Below are positions 18,153-29,400 of a stretch of 36,837 nucleotides of DNA, one piece after another. The notes under the pieces are model-generated. The model saw only the letters and a list, made by a program, of their open reading frames with translations. It was not told where the DNA came from and did no database searches. Made by a program: the position numbers and the translations under genes. Within the stretch, counting starts at the first letter, position 1, and each line of letters begins with the position of its first letter. This DNA comes from a virus: positions 1 through 36,837 of the IMG/VR virus record IMGVR_UViG_3300017743_000044; one strand, 5' to 3'.

Positions 18153-18181
18153 TTGACTTCACCTCAAGATTTTGGTATAAT
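18153..18181 (+). promoter_or_regulatory. Consensus sigma70-type promoter for the fibre block
   Basis: TTGACT at 18153-18158 and TATAAT at 18176-18181 are separated by exactly 17 bases. The -10 box is perfect and the -35 box matches five of six positions. Transcription would begin near 18188, about 17 bases before the ATG of the next gene. It occupies the only non-coding gap longer than 60 bases in the window (18119-18204). Confidence 0.8.
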
Positions 18182-18204
18182 TAATGCTATAGGAGTAAAT
18201 TAAA

Positions 18205-18543
18205 ATGGCAGCAGGTAAATACGACATAGTTATAGATCAAGGTTCAGGCTTTGGCTTGGATTTAACTGTGCAAGAAAGTGGAACCGCAAAAGACCTTTCT
18301 GACTATAGTGTCAGAGGTCAAGTGCGACCAACAGTTACGTCAGATACGTTAACTGCTTCTTTCACAGGAGTAGTAACTAATGCCGCACAAGGAAAAATTA
18401 ATGTATCGCTGGCTCCTTCAATAACAGCGGCTATGTCAGCAGGTAAATACTTTTATGACGTAGAGATACATACATCAGGAGATTCGATAGTAACTAGGTT
18501 GCTTCAAGGGACGGCAGTTGTCAGTCCTGAAGTTACAAGATAA
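18205..18543 (+). CDS. Beta-sandwich virion protein (BppU N-terminal-like), fibre adaptor candidate
   Basis: A 112-residue protein that follows a common phage pattern: YDIVIDQGSGFGLDLTV, then DLSDYSVRGQVRP, a TGVVTNAAQGKINVSLAPS segment, GKYFYDVEI, and an end TRLLQGTAVVSPEVTR. I associate this pattern with small baseplate or fibre-proximal proteins whose fold resembles the N-terminus of BppU. It is the first gene behind the sigma70-type promoter, has AGGAG at 18191-18195, and overlaps the next gene by one base. It may anchor the fibres to the tail tip. Confidence 0.65.
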   Translation: MAAGKYDIVIDQGSGFGLDLTVQESGTAKDLSDYSVRGQVRPTVTSDTLTASFTGVVTNAAQGKINVSLAPSITAAMSAGKYFYDVEIHTSGDSIVTRLLQGTAVVSPEVTR

Positions 18544-18944
18544 TGGCTAAAGCTACTACAATTCAAGCTACACAAGAAAAAGTTGCATTAACAATTAATG
18601 AAGATACTATTACAGTTAATGTACAACCCCAAACAACTCAAATAGAAGTTAGTTCAGCAGTAGCTACAGGTGCTAGTAATATCCCTTTTACAGGGCAAGG
18701 AACTTTATCTAGCACTGGAAATATAGCAGAAGCCTTACAGGTATTAGCAGACCAGTTTTATGTATCAACGACTCCTCCACAAGCAGGAGACACAAATTTA
18801 GAAGAAGGAGATTTATTTTATGATACTGATGATAATCAGTTAAAGATCTACCGAGAAACTTCTTCGGGAACTTTTAGTTTCGTTCCAATAATGATTGGGA
18901 ACGAATCAGCAGACTCAGACACGGTAGACGCAGGAGGCTTTTAA
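18543..18944 (+). CDS. Small fibre-associated virion protein
   Basis: A 133-residue protein, Thr/Ser/Gln-rich and beta-like in the first half. It then has IAEALQVLADQFYVSTTPPQAGDTNLEEGDLFYDTDDNQLKIYRE, a phrase of the kind seen in structural proteins next to phage fibres (GDLFYDT...QLKIY). It is translationally coupled to the preceding gene. An inverted repeat (GAGGCTT 18934-18940, AAGCCTC 18943-18949) overlaps its stop codon. Function is inferred only from context. Confidence 0.6.
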   Translation: MAKATTIQATQEKVALTINEDTITVNVQPQTTQIEVSSAVATGASNIPFTGQGTLSSTGNIAEALQVLADQFYVSTTPPQAGDTNLEEGDLFYDTDDNQLKIYRETSSGTFSFVPIMIGNESADSDTVDAGGF

Positions 18945-18965
18945 GCCTCAATATAGGAAAAGAAA

Positions 18966-20897
18966 ATGGCACAAACTATAAAAATTAAACGAAGTCAGAA
19001 TACCGCTGCACCAGGCTCGTTGACCGCTGGTGAATTAGCTTACTCGCAAGATTCAAACAAACTATTTATTGGTAGACCTTCCGATGGGAATGTTACAACA
19101 ATTGGTGGTGACTTATATGTCAACATGCTTGACCATGCTTTAGGAACACTAACAGCAAGCTCAGCAATAACAACAGACGCAAACAATAAAGTTAATCAAC
19201 TTAAAACAGCAAATCTTACAATAGGTGGAAATTCTATTTCATCAGGAAGTGGAGATATTGATCTTGTTGCATCAGGAAATTTAGATATTGATGCAGGTAC
19301 AGTAGACCTCTCAACACAAGCAACAGATTTCAGAATTATAGATAATTCTGCTACTGGTATGACAATCTCAACAGGAGATCATACTTACTTAACTTTTGAT
19401 TCAACTAACACTACAGAAAAAATATTAGTAGGCAGAACACTAGACATGAATGGTCTAGAGCTAGTACTTGACGCAGACGGTGATACAAGTATTACTGCAG
19501 ATACAGATGATAGAATAGACTTTAAAATAGGTGGAACAAACGAACTAGCAGTAACAGGCTCAACATTAAGACCTGGTTCAGATGCAAGTATTGGTCTTGG
19601 TACTTCAAGTATTAAATTTGCAAATGCATTTATAGATAATATAAAAATAGATGGAAATACAATTTCATCAGAAGATACTAATGGAGATCTTAATCTTACA
19701 CCAAATGGTAATGGTCAAATTGTTCTTGACGGTTTTGCTTTCCCAGTAAACGGCTCAGGTTCAAACGGCCAATTCTTGAGACAAGACTCAAGTGGTAATT
19801 TAGAATTTGCTACTGTAGTATCTACATTAACACTCTCAGCAGATAGTGGTACAAATGATACTATTAATACAGGGGAAACTTTAACATTTACAGGTGGCGA
19901 AGGAATTGATACATCTGTAACAGATAATACTATTACTATAACAGGTGAAGAAGCTACCACAGCTAATAAAGGTGTTGCTTCATTTGCAACAGCAAACTTT
20001 ACACTAACTAATGGACATGTTGAAACAAAAACCATCACATTAGGAAGTAGCACATTAACTAACGGTTCAACAACAACAGATATAGCAGGTCTTACTTCTG
20101 TAGTAGTAGATGACTTAACTTTAAACGGTTCAACACTTTCTACTTCAGCAGGTAACAATAATATTGTCCTATCTCCACATGGAACAGGAACAGTAACAGT
20201 ACCTTCAGGATACAAAGACAGATCTGGCTTTACTACAAATTCTTTAGTAAGTAAAGAGTATGTTGATGCAATCAAACAAAATTTAGATATTAAAGACTCA
20301 GTACGTTTAGCTTCTACTGCAAATGTTTCTCTAACTGGAGGTTCTTCAGGTTTAGAGGCAGGAGACAGTATAGATGGCGTCGCACTTATAGCAGGCGATA
20401 GAGTACTTCTTAAAAGTCAAACAAACGCAGCAGAAAACGGTATTTATGTAGCAGTATCTTCAGGAGGTACTCCAGCAAGATCAGTAGACGCAAATGCAAA
20501 TGATAAAGTTAATGCTGGAATGTTCGTATTTGTTGAAGAAGGAACAGTTAATGCAGATAATGGATTTGTTCTTACAACAAATGATTCAATCTCTTTAGGC
20601 AGTACTGATTTAACTTTCACACAGTTCTCAGGAGCTGGTCAAATAGTAGCAGGCGATGCATTAAGTAAAGCTGCAAACACATTAAATGTAAATGATGACA
20701 ACGTAACTATTGAAGTTGCATCAGATGCATTAAGAATTAAAGGAATCTCACAAACAAGAAAAGGAGACTTAATTCTAGGAAAAACAACAAATGACGCCGG
20801 GTATGACAGATTACCAATCGGAACAGCTGATCAAATATTAACTGTTCAAAGTGGTACATTAGCATACACTAGTACATTAGACGGCGGTACATTTTAA
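18966..20897 (+). CDS. Tail fibre protein without collagen repeats
   Basis: A 643-residue fibre. The N-terminal AQTIKIKRSQNTAAPGSLTAGELAYSQDSNKLFIG is a common opening of marine phage fibres, and a close copy opens the next gene, suggesting a shared attachment domain. The middle (about 60-400) is a Thr/Ser/Asn/Asp-rich beta-repeat region. The C-terminal part from about 420 has YVDAIKQNLDIKDSVRLAST, IAGDRVLLKSQTNAAENGIYV and VFVEEGTVNADNGFVLTTND, a module widespread in phage fibres. It has no chaperone domain and no Gly-X-Y repeat. It ends with SGTLAYTSTLDGGTF. Confidence 0.8.
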   Translation: MAQTIKIKRSQNTAAPGSLTAGELAYSQDSNKLFIGRPSDGNVTTIGGDLYVNMLDHALGTLTASSAITTDANNKVNQLKTANLTIGGNSISSGSGDIDLVASGNLDIDAGTVDLSTQATDFRIIDNSATGMTISTGDHTYLTFDSTNTTEKILVGRTLDMNGLELVLDADGDTSITADTDDRIDFKIGGTNELAVTGSTLRPGSDASIGLGTSSIKFANAFIDNIKIDGNTISSEDTNGDLNLTPNGNGQIVLDGFAFPVNGSGSNGQFLRQDSSGNLEFATVVSTLTLSADSGTNDTINTGETLTFTGGEGIDTSVTDNTITITGEEATTANKGVASFATANFTLTNGHVETKTITLGSSTLTNGSTTTDIAGLTSVVVDDLTLNGSTLSTSAGNNNIVLSPHGTGTVTVPSGYKDRSGFTTNSLVSKEYVDAIKQNLDIKDSVRLASTANVSLTGGSSGLEAGDSIDGVALIAGDRVLLKSQTNAAENGIYVAVSSGGTPARSVDANANDKVNAGMFVFVEEGTVNADNGFVLTTNDSISLGSTDLTFTQFSGAGQIVAGDALSKAANTLNVNDDNVTIEVASDALRIKGISQTRKGDLILGKTTNDAGYDRLPIGTADQILTVQSGTLAYTSTLDGGTF

Positions 20898-20910
20898 TTT
20901 AAACACTACC

Positions 20911-20924
20911 TGAGTATATACTCA
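20911..20924. other. 14-bp perfect palindrome before the first giant fibre
   Basis: TGAGTATATACTCA reads the same on both strands. It lies in the 46-bp gap before the ATG at 20944. It could be an operator or a short mRNA hairpin; no T run follows, so it is not a terminator. The ribosome binding site of the next gene is weak (AGG at 20931). Confidence 0.4.
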
Positions 20925-20943
20925 AAAAATAGGTTACATAAAT

Positions 20944-23900
20944 ATGGCACAGACAATCAAATTAAAAAGGTCTAGCGTCCAAGGACGCGTACCTGGAACT
21001 TCAGACTTAGAACTTGGCGAAATCGCCATTAATACCTATGATGGTAAAGTCTATGTAAAGAAGAATGATGGGTCTGATGCCGTTGTAGAAGTAGGTGCAA
21101 CAAACACTATTACTACATCATTTCAAGCATATGACTATACAGCTACAAATAATCAAACCACTTTCTCAGGTAGTGATAATAACTCAAACACTTTAGAATA
21201 TAATACAGGAACTCCTCCTGCTATATCCGTATACATGAATGGTATTCTTCTTGATGAAGGAACCGACTACACAGCAACTTCAGGAACAAGCATAGTATTA
21301 CAAGACGCGGCAACAACAGGTGACTTAGTTCATATTCAAGCATATAAATCCGCAGCATCTTTCACATCCGACTTTAGTTTTCCCGATTCAGTAAAATTAT
21401 TGCTTGGAGATAGTGATGACTTGCGTATATATCATGATGGTTTTCATAGTTATCTTTACCATGTAGGTTCAGGAGATTTGCGTATAAGAGGTAATGATTT
21501 AATATTACAAAATGATTCAGGTGAAAATTATTTAACAGCTACAAGTAATGGTGCAGTTACATTATTTTATGATAACTCAGGAAAATTTGCAACAACCTCA
21601 ACAGGTGTAAATGTTACAGGAGAAGTTGCAGTTGGTGGCTCGCAAGTAATTAATTCTAGTGGGGAATGGACAGGTTCTCAAGCAGGTATAAAAGGAGATA
21701 AAGGATTAAAAGGTCAAAAAGGAGAGGAAGGTCCAACAGGTCCAGGAGGAAGTGTTGGTGGTACTGGTGGAACAGGACCTAAAGGTCAAAAAGGTGATAA
21801 AGGTATTGGCGGTGATACTGGTAGTAAAGGACAGAAAGGAGAAGTAGGAGTTACAGGTTCTACTGGTCCAACAGGTAATACTGGTACTACAGGTGCTAAA
21901 GGTGATACAGGTATAAAAGGAACTACAGGACAGAAAGGTGCTTTAGGCCCAATAGGTAATACAGGTCCAACAGGTACTACAGGTGCTAAAGGTCAAAAAG
22001 GTGAAATAGGAGTTACAGGTAATACTGGTCCAACAGGTGGTACTGGTCCAACAGGTTTAAAAGGTCAGAAAGGAGAAATAGGTGTAGATGGTCCAACAGG
22101 TCCAACAGGCAGTACTGGTCCGACAGGTTCTAAAGGGCAGAAAGGTGAAGTAGGCGTAACAGGTTCTACTGGTGCAGTTGGTAGCAAAGGTCAAAAAGGT
22201 GAGATAGGTGCTACAGGTAATACAGGTGGCACAGGTAGTAAAGGTCAAAAAGGAGAAATAGGTGTAGATGGTCCAACAGGCCCAACAGGAAGTAATGGTC
22301 CAACAGGTGGCACAGGTCCAACAGGTGGTACTGGCCCAACAGGTCCAACTGGTAGTAAAGGTCAAAAAGGTGAAATAGGAGTTACAGGTAATACTGGTCC
22401 AACAGGTGGTACTGGTCCAACAGGAGAAAAAGGTCAGAAAGGAGAAATAGGAGTTACAGGTCCAACAGGGGGTACTGGAGGTACTGGTGGTGTAGGACCA
22501 AAAGGTCAAAAAGGTCAAAAAGGCGAAGTAGGAGTTACAGGTAATACTGGTTCTACTGGTAGTAAAGGTCAGAAAGGGGAAGTAGGAGTTACAGGTAATA
22601 CTGGAGGAACAGGTCCAACAGGGGGTACTGGTCCAACAGGTAGTAAAGGTCAAAAAGGTGAAATAGGTCAAAAAGGAACAACAGGTGGTACTGGCCCAAC
22701 AGGGGGTACTGGTGGTACTGGTCCAACAGGTGGTACAGGAGCTAAAGGTCAAAAAGGTGAATTAGGGCAGAAAGGTCAGAAAGGTCAAACAGGTAATACA
22801 GGGGGTACTGGTCCAACAGGTGGTACTGGTCCAACAGGTAGTACAGGTCCCACAGGTGGTACAGGTGCAAAAGGTCAAAAAGGTGAGGGCGGTTCTAAAA
22901 CAAACTACACAAGTTTAACAGGATCTAGTGGTGATTGGTTCCATATTTTAACTGTACAAGATAGCCATGGCCCAGTATTTGCTTCTTTAAATACGTATGC
23001 TCATAGTGGGGCGTCATTTACTGCCACAAACGGTTATAATGCATCAGACTCTTGTTCGTTAACAGTATTAACTACAAACTGGAATAATAATAGTACTTAT
23101 GCAAACGTATCAGGTCTAAGAATAAAGGGCGACGGATCAGTTGAAGCAAAATTATCGTGGAGTAGTGGTCCAGGTGTAAATGTAGAAATCAATGTAAGTA
23201 ATGCAGACCAAGCTGGAGTATCATTCCCATCAAGTTTAGCTACTGGTACTTCTACAGCAAACGTTATAGAAACACATGAATGGGGCTCAACCGACGGCCG
23301 AACTAGTGGTAGAAGTGCTAACTTTAATGACGGCTATTATGTTGATAACAGCCAAGTCATTAGTGGTTCTGGTACTTGGGTAGGTCCATCCTCTGGATTA
23401 AAAGGAGATAAAGGTCAAACAGGAGGTACTGGTCCAACAGGTAGTACAGGTCCAACAGGTAGTACAGGTCCAACAGGTGGTACAGGTGCAAAAGGTCAGA
23501 AAGGTCAAACAGGCGGTACAGGTGGAACAGGTCCAACAGGTCCAACAGGTCCAACAGGTGGCACTGGTGCAAAAGGTCAGAAAGGTCAAACAGGTGGCAC
23601 AGGTGGTACTGGTCCAACAGGTGGTAAAGGTCAAAAAGGTGAAGTAGGTGTTACAGGGCCAACAGGTGGCACAGGTGGTACTGGAGGCGTAGGCCCAAAA
23701 GGACAGAAAGGTCAGAAAGGTCAAACAGGTGGAACAGGTGGTACTGGAGCAAAGGGAGATACTGGTGGTACAGGTCCAAAAGGTCAGAAAGGTGAAATAG
23801 GTGTAAAAGGTGCTAATAGTACAGTAGCAGGTCCAAAAGGTCAAAAAGGAGAAGGTGGCTTAACAACAACAAATGCAACCACCTTAGACAGTTTAGATTC

Positions 23901-26475
23901 TGCAGATTTTTTAAGGTCTAACGCAAATGATACATATAGTGGAACATTAACATTCCAAGCACCAACAAATGGTACTGGTGTCTTTATGACAAAGGTATTT
24001 GATTCTCCTGATGAACCCGCAATACTTGTTCTTGCAGGAGATGCTGATGCTGAAGACGATTTAGCTTTTGAAATTAGAGGAAACACAACTGGAAGTTCTG
24101 TAGATGTATCTACTACAATGAGTTCTACAGATACAAACTTTGCAATTTTTCAAAATGGTCATACAACAATTGGGTACAACAGTTTAGGAGCAGGATATAC
24201 TCCAGTAAATGCTTACGGATTGAATGTAAACGGAACAATTTCATCTGTAAATGGTTACTATACAGGTTCAACTCAAGTTATTAACTCCTCAGGTGTTTAT
24301 CTAAACGCAATTTCAAGTTCACAAGTTACAACTGGGTTAGGCTATACACCATATCAAGAAAGCACGGCATTAAGTGCAACCTCTGGAGTATTTAGCTCCA
24401 ATGTAAATATAGACCGCACTCTTTATTTAGATGCTCGTTATGATGGTGGTTCAGGGGATGATGTTTTAGCTTTTAAAGACAGTAGTGGTAACTATTCTAT
24501 TCGTCAAAATGTAAATGATGGTAATGGTAACTATTCTATTTCTATTGGTTATTCAGGTGCTGGGGCTGGCCAATATGCAGTAACAGGAGATGGTGTAGGT
24601 AAACTATTATTTGGTGGTCATGGTAGAGATGGAGCAGTTTCACTTAACGCTGCAGCAACTGGAACAGCAGGAAATGGTATATCTTTTGCTATAGGACTAC
24701 TTGTTGAGGGTACTGATAATACAATTCGTGTTGGTGCTTCCAATAATGGAATAGGTTTGGATTTAGGTGAAGGTACTAAAGTATTTGATGTTAGTGCTAA
24801 TTCTTATGCACCTACTTATAATGCCCCAAATTCAGCTTCTAGTTCAGCTCCTAAATATAGATTTGAAGGAGATACAGACACGGGTTTAGGGTATATTGGA
24901 GCAAATTCTGTAGGATTAATTGCAGGGGGCTCAAGAAAGTTTTATGTCAATGGAAGCAATGCGTATTTCCAGAATCTTAGTGGTGGTGTAGACTTTAATA
25001 CTGATGTGACTATTTCAAATACAGGAAGTGTTGGCTTAACTATCAATGCAGATACAGATAATATTACTGAATCCCATGTTCCTTACTTATCATTTAAGAT
25101 GGACGGGGCTCAACAAAGATTAAGACTAGGTGTTGATAGTTCAAATAATCCATATATTTCAACTACTTCTGATATTGGACTACCTTTAAATATCAGAACA
25201 GGTACATCTGACACACTAGCAATGACTCTTGATGCGAGTCAAAATGTATCTATACCAAATGGAACATTAACTACTAATTCTATTACAACTTTAGGAGCTA
25301 TAACAGTTGATACAGATCTTGCTGATGCAATGATAGATCTTAAAGGCGATGGATCATATGATTCAGTATTACGTTTAAGGTCAGATCAAGGTGATATAAC
25401 AACTGAAGGATTTGAGATTTGGTATGATAATTCAGTTGGTGATGTGCATTTAAATACAACCTATCCAAATGATGCAGCTGCAATACACTTTCAAACTAGA
25501 ACAGGTGCAGCAAAGAGTACAGCTAATAAAAGACTTACAATTAATGGAAATGGTAATGTAGATGTTGTTACAGGTAGCCTTAGACTTTTAGCAGATGGAA
25601 CAGATTTAATTAATTTTACTGCAACTTCATCAAATGATGCAAGAGGTATTGCTTTTAATGACAGGACTGCATTAACTGCCGATAGTGGTGATGGTTGGCT
25701 AAGACTTAACAATAATAGTGAATTTAGTAATGGTGTTTATACTCCTGCAAATATGCGTATAGATGGGAATCTCACAATAGCCAACCAAATTATTCATGAA
25801 GCCGACACAAATACTTATTTACAATTTCCTGCAAATGACCAATTTAGAATTGTTACTGCAGGAGCTGAACGTTTCAAAGTTACTAGTACTGATATAACTA
25901 TTACAGAACCTTTAGGCGATAATAATACATTTCTTACTCTTAAACAAGAAAATACAGGTAGTGATATTACTACACAAGAAACTTTTATTGATTTTGTATT
26001 TATAGACTCAAATGCAAATAATTACCCACAAGTAAAAATAGGTGCGCAGGTTGGACAAAATGATAATGCAGGTAATACACTAAAAGAAGGTTCAGGTGCT
26101 TTTATAGTTCACACAAGTAATGCAACTGATGCTACTGCAGGTGGACAATCTGGTATGGCAGAAAGATTTAGAGTTGATTATCAAGGGGATGTAACAGCAA
26201 CAGGTAACATAACAGCTTATTCAGACGAAAGACTAAAAGAGAACATAGAAACGTTAGACGGTTCAAAAGTTTATGAAATGAGAGGAGTTAGCTTTACAAA
26301 AGAAGGTAGAGATGGAAGTGGAGTTATAGCACAAGAAATAGAAAAAATAGCACCAGAATTAGTAAACAATGGAGAGTACAAATCAGTAGCTTACGGAAAT
26401 TTAGTAGGTTATTTAATTGAAGCAGTAAAAGATTTAAAACAAGAAATAGAGGAGTTAAAACGTGGCAAAGACTAA
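20944..26475 (+). CDS. Giant collagen-like tail fibre A with C-terminal S74 chaperone
   Basis: 1843 residues. The N-terminal [29 protein letters not shown] is shared with the previous fibre. Collagen blocks occupy about 248-650 and 818-972 (the second broken once by ANSTVA), separated by a beta-rich domain ([23 protein letters not shown]). A long beta-repeat part of about 790 residues follows. The end is a Peptidase_S74 intramolecular chaperone: S1760-D-E-R-L-K1765-EN, with the Ser-to-Lys spacing of five known from endosialidase self-cleavage, then [15 protein letters not shown] and a terminal coiled coil. Cleavage before Ser1760 would release 84 residues after trimerisation. Lysines in the Gly-X-Y parts are only in Y; Thr is the other main Y residue. 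It overlaps fibre B by 14 bp. Confidence 0.9.
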   Translation: MAQTIKLKRSSVQGRVPGTSDLELGEIAINTYDGKVYVKKNDGSDAVVEVGATNTITTSFQAYDYTATNNQTTFSGSDNNSNTLEYNTGTPPAISVYMNGILLDEGTDYTATSGTSIVLQDAATTGDLVHIQAYKSAASFTSDFSFPDSVKLLLGDSDDLRIYHDGFHSYLYHVGSGDLRIRGNDLILQNDSGENYLTATSNGAVTLFYDNSGKFATTSTGVNVTGEVAVGGSQVINSSGEWTGSQAGIKGDKGLKGQKGEEGPTGPGGSVGGTGGTGPKGQKGDKGIGGDTGSKGQKGEVGVTGSTGPTGNTGTTGAKGDTGIKGTTGQKGALGPIGNTGPTGTTGAKGQKGEIGVTGNTGPTGGTGPTGLKGQKGEIGVDGPTGPTGSTGPTGSKGQKGEVGVTGSTGAVGSKGQKGEIGATGNTGGTGSKGQKGEIGVDGPTGPTGSNGPTGGTGPTGGTGPTGPTGSKGQKGEIGVTGNTGPTGGTGPTGEKGQKGEIGVTGPTGGTGGTGGVGPKGQKGQKGEVGVTGNTGSTGSKGQKGEVGVTGNTGGTGPTGGTGPTGSKGQKGEIGQKGTTGGTGPTGGTGGTGPTGGTGAKGQKGELGQKGQKGQTGNTGGTGPTGGTGPTGSTGPTGGTGAKGQKGEGGSKTNYTSLTGSSGDWFHILTVQDSHGPVFASLNTYAHSGASFTATNGYNASDSCSLTVLTTNWNNNSTYANVSGLRIKGDGSVEAKLSWSSGPGVNVEINVSNADQAGVSFPSSLATGTSTANVIETHEWGSTDGRTSGRSANFNDGYYVDNSQVISGSGTWVGPSSGLKGDKGQTGGTGPTGSTGPTGSTGPTGGTGAKGQKGQTGGTGGTGPTGPTGPTGGTGAKGQKGQTGGTGGTGPTGGKGQKGEVGVTGPTGGTGGTGGVGPKGQKGQKGQTGGTGGTGAKGDTGGTGPKGQKGEIGVKGANSTVAGPKGQKGEGGLTTTNATTLDSLDSADFLRSNANDTYSGTLTFQAPTNGTGVFMTKVFDSPDEPAILVLAGDADAEDDLAFEIRGNTTGSSVDVSTTMSSTDTNFAIFQNGHTTIGYNSLGAGYTPVNAYGLNVNGTISSVNGYYTGSTQVINSSGVYLNAISSSQVTTGLGYTPYQESTALSATSGVFSSNVNIDRTLYLDARYDGGSGDDVLAFKDSSGNYSIRQNVNDGNGNYSISIGYSGAGAGQYAVTGDGVGKLLFGGHGRDGAVSLNAAATGTAGNGISFAIGLLVEGTDNTIRVGASNNGIGLDLGEGTKVFDVSANSYAPTYNAPNSASSSAPKYRFEGDTDTGLGYIGANSVGLIAGGSRKFYVNGSNAYFQNLSGGVDFNTDVTISNTGSVGLTINADTDNITESHVPYLSFKMDGAQQRLRLGVDSSNNPYISTTSDIGLPLNIRTGTSDTLAMTLDASQNVSIPNGTLTTNSITTLGAITVDTDLADAMIDLKGDGSYDSVLRLRSDQGDITTEGFEIWYDNSVGDVHLNTTYPNDAAAIHFQTRTGAAKSTANKRLTINGNGNVDVVTGSLRLLADGTDLINFTATSSNDARGIAFNDRTALTADSGDGWLRLNNNSEFSNGVYTPANMRIDGNLTIANQIIHEADTNTYLQFPANDQFRIVTAGAERFKVTSTDITITEPLGDNNTFLTLKQENTGSDITTQETFIDFVFIDSNANNYPQVKIGAQVGQNDNAGNTLKEGSGAFIVHTSNATDATAGGQSGMAERFRVDYQGDVTATGNITAYSDERLKENIETLDGSKVYEMRGVSFTKEGRDGSGVIAQEIEKIAPELVNNGEYKSVAYGNLVGYLIEAVKDLKQEIEELKRGKD
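21685..22893 (+). repeat. Collagen-like repeat 1 of fibre A
   Basis: About 134 triplets (residues 248-650) made mostly of GPTG, GGTG, GNTG, GQKG and GEIG units. It starts right after the cap [16 protein letters not shown] and ends GQKGEGG. It contains a 69-bp exact direct repeat. Confidence 0.95.
21987..22424 (+). repeat. 69-bp exact direct repeat pair inside fibre A
   Basis: Bases 21987-22055 and 22356-22424 are identical. The offset is 369 bp, a multiple of three and of nine, so recombination between the copies would remove 41 triplets without breaking the frame. Confidence 0.85.
23395..23859 (+). repeat. Collagen-like repeat 2 of fibre A
   Basis: Residues 818-972, mostly GPTG, GGTG and GQKG units with one interruption (GANSTVAG). 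It follows the cap [16 protein letters not shown] and ends [21 protein letters not shown]. Confidence 0.95.
26448..26454 (+). promoter_or_regulatory. Ribosome binding site for the GTG start of fibre B
   Basis: AGAGGAG lies 7 nt before GTG 26462, inside the last codons of fibre A. It supports the GTG start and coupled translation of the two fibres. Confidence 0.7.
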
Positions 26476-29400
26476 GAATAGAAAACTAGCCGATTTCGGG
26501 CGAGATACCGCTCAAGCTGGAAGAATTAAGGACAGAGATTTATACTCTGGAGATAGTCTTGTCTTAGACATACACTCAACTGGAGTAGATGTACAAGGCA
26601 TTATTCAAGTAAATGGAGACACAGTTGTAAACTCTAGTGGGGAATGGGTAGGCCCACAAGCAGGTATAAAAGGTGATAAAGGTGTTACAGGTAGTAAGGG
26701 ACAGAAGGGAGAAGTAGGAGTTACAGGTTCTAAAGGTGACACAGGCTCTAGAGGTCCAACTGGTCCAACTGGTAGTAAAGGAGATACAGGGGCTACTGGT
26801 CCAACAGGCGACACAGGTGCTACTGGTCCAACAGGAGAAAAAGGTCAAAAAGGTACTACAGGTTCTGCTGGTCCAACAGGTTTAAAAGGTGAAATAGGTG
26901 TTACAGGCCCAACTGGTCCAAAAGGTCCAATAGGCGGTACAGGACCAACGGGTCAAAAAGGTGCCCAAGGCGAGTTAGGTCCAAAAGGCCCAACGGGTCA
27001 AAAAGGTACTACAGGTTCAAAAGGTCAAAAAGGTGAAGTAGGTATTCAAGGTGTTCAAGGTATTCAAGGAGAGACAGGACCAACAGGCAACAAAGGAGAT
27101 ACAGGAGCAACAGGTAATACAGGTAGTACAGGTTTAACTGGTCCAACTGGTCCAACTGGTGGTAAAGGTCAAAAAGGAGAAATAGGTGCTACAGGTCCAA
27201 CTGGAGGTACTGGAGGTACTGGTGGAGTAGGGCCAAAAGGTGAAGTAGGCCAAAAAGGTACTACAGGTACTACAGGAGCCACAGGTTCAAAGGGTCAAAA
27301 AGGTGAAATAGGAGTTACAGGTAATACTGGTAGTACAGGTTCAAAAGGTCAGAAAGGTGAAGTAGGCTCTCAAGGTATACAAGGAAATACAGGCGCTCAA
27401 GGAGATACTGGTGCAACAGGTAGTAAAGGACAGAAGGGAGAAGTAGGAGTTACAGGTAATACTGGTAGTACAGGTTCAAAAGGTCAGAAAGGAGAAGTAG
27501 GTTCTCAAGGTATTCAAGGTACTAAAGGGAACACAGGTGCTACAGGGTTAAAAGGTGAAGTAGGTTCAACAGGTGCTACAGGAAGCAAAGGTCAAAAAGG
27601 CGAAATAGGAGTTACAGGTAATACAGGTAATACTGGAGATACTGGTCCAACGGGTCCAAAAGGCCCCACAGGTGCAAAAGGCCCAACAGGTAGTAAAGGA
27701 GAAGTAGGTGCTACAGGTGGTGTAGGTTCCCAAGGAGATACAGGTGCTGCTGGTGTAAAAGGTCAAAAAGGTGAAATAGGAGTTACAGGTAATACCGGTG
27801 CTAAAGGTACAACAGGTAATACAGGGGGTACAGGTTCAAAAGGTCAGAAAGGCGAAATAGGTGTAAAAGGTGCTACAGGTTCAAAAGGTCAGAAAGGAGA
27901 AACAGGTGGTATAACAGGAATAGCAAACTTCGCAGATAATCGTTTATTAACTGCGGCAACTTCTTCTACAATCAATGCTGAAGCAGGATTAACATTTAAT
28001 GGAGCTACATTAATTACTACAGGTGGTATAACAGCAGCTTCAGGAGGTCATGAAGTTTCAATAGGAACAGACGGAAATATTGAACTTACTAGAACAACTG
28101 GATATCCTTATTTAGATTTTAAAAATAGTGCTTCAGAAGACTTCGACCAAAGAATACAAGCTACCTCTACAGGACACAGTTTCTCAGGAACTATCTCTAG
28201 TGGTGCAATAACTTCTACAGGAACATCTTCCTTTGGAAGTATTTCTTTAAGTGGCGGTGCTAATTTTAATGGATATAATGTTAATGGTGTTAATCAAATT
28301 AATGGTACAGGCAGCACTGGCTGGTTAGACTTTAATATGGACACTGATAGTGTCTATCCTCAATCAACATCAGATAATCAAACAGTATTAGGTTCTGTTA
28401 CTCACATAAACTTTGTGGGTGACTCTAATGGTAATGGAACCGGTGGTATATTCTATTGGGGTTATGGTACAGACAACGCTGATAATGGTACATTTACTCA
28501 AACCATGGAGTTGGATAGAAGTGGAAATTTAACCGTTGTAGGAAAAGTATCTAGCACAGGTAATTCAGAATTTATTGGCGGAAATTCAGATGGTACTGGA
28601 AATGCTTTTGTAATTAAAAGAGGAGGAAATTCTCAACAACAAGCGTTTAGAGTTCAGAATACTGGTGAAGTAATAGTAGCAAATAATTATCTATATGCTT
28701 CACATACTGGAACTGCTTTTTATTCACAAGGTCAAGCTGTATTTAGAAATGGTATTTTAAATGACGGGGGAGATTTACAAGTAAAAGATAGTTTAGATAT
28801 TATTTCAAGTGGTGTCTTAAAAATGGCAGGAACTACTGTAATCAATGCAAATGGAACATGGGCAGGACCAAGCACTGGTCTTAAAGGTGAAGTAGGCCCT
28901 ACAGGTGCTAAAGGTCCAACAGGTAGTAAAGGTCAGAAAGGTGAAATAGGTGTTACAGGTGGAATAGGTACTAAGGGTCCAACAGGTGGAACAGGTTCAA
29001 AAGGTCAAAAAGGTGAAGTAGGTGTTACAGGTGGAACAGGTCTAAAAGGTCCAACAGGTGGAACAGGTTCAAAAGGTCAAAAAGGTGAAGTAGGTGTTAC
29101 AGGTGGAACAGGTCCAAAAGGTCCAACAGGTGGAACAGGTCCAAAAGGTCCAACAGGTGGAACAGGTTCAAAAGGTCAGAAAGGTGAAATAGGTCCTCAA
29201 GGTGGTATAGGAGGTGCTGGTGGAGTAGGTCCAAAAGGTGCTGCTGGTACAAAAGGTCAAAAAGGAGAAATAGGTGCTACAGGTCCAAAAGGCCCAACAG
29301 GTTCAAAAGGCCCAACAGGTGCTAAAGGTCCAATAGGAGTAAAAGGTCCAACAGGTGCTAAAGGTCCAACAGGTGGAAAAGGTGCTACAGGTTCAAAAGG

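Noticed and set aside
18934-18949. GAGGCTT/AAGCCTC inverted repeat at the stop of the 133-residue gene as a terminator
   Set aside because: No T run follows and the next gene begins 16 bases later; it may be chance or a minor mRNA hairpin.
22057-23844. Long minus-strand open frames opposite the collagen blocks
   Set aside because: They are mirror products of Gly-X-Y codons (GGT/ACA/CCA), giving Thr/Cys/Trp/Ser-rich nonsense with no ribosome binding site.
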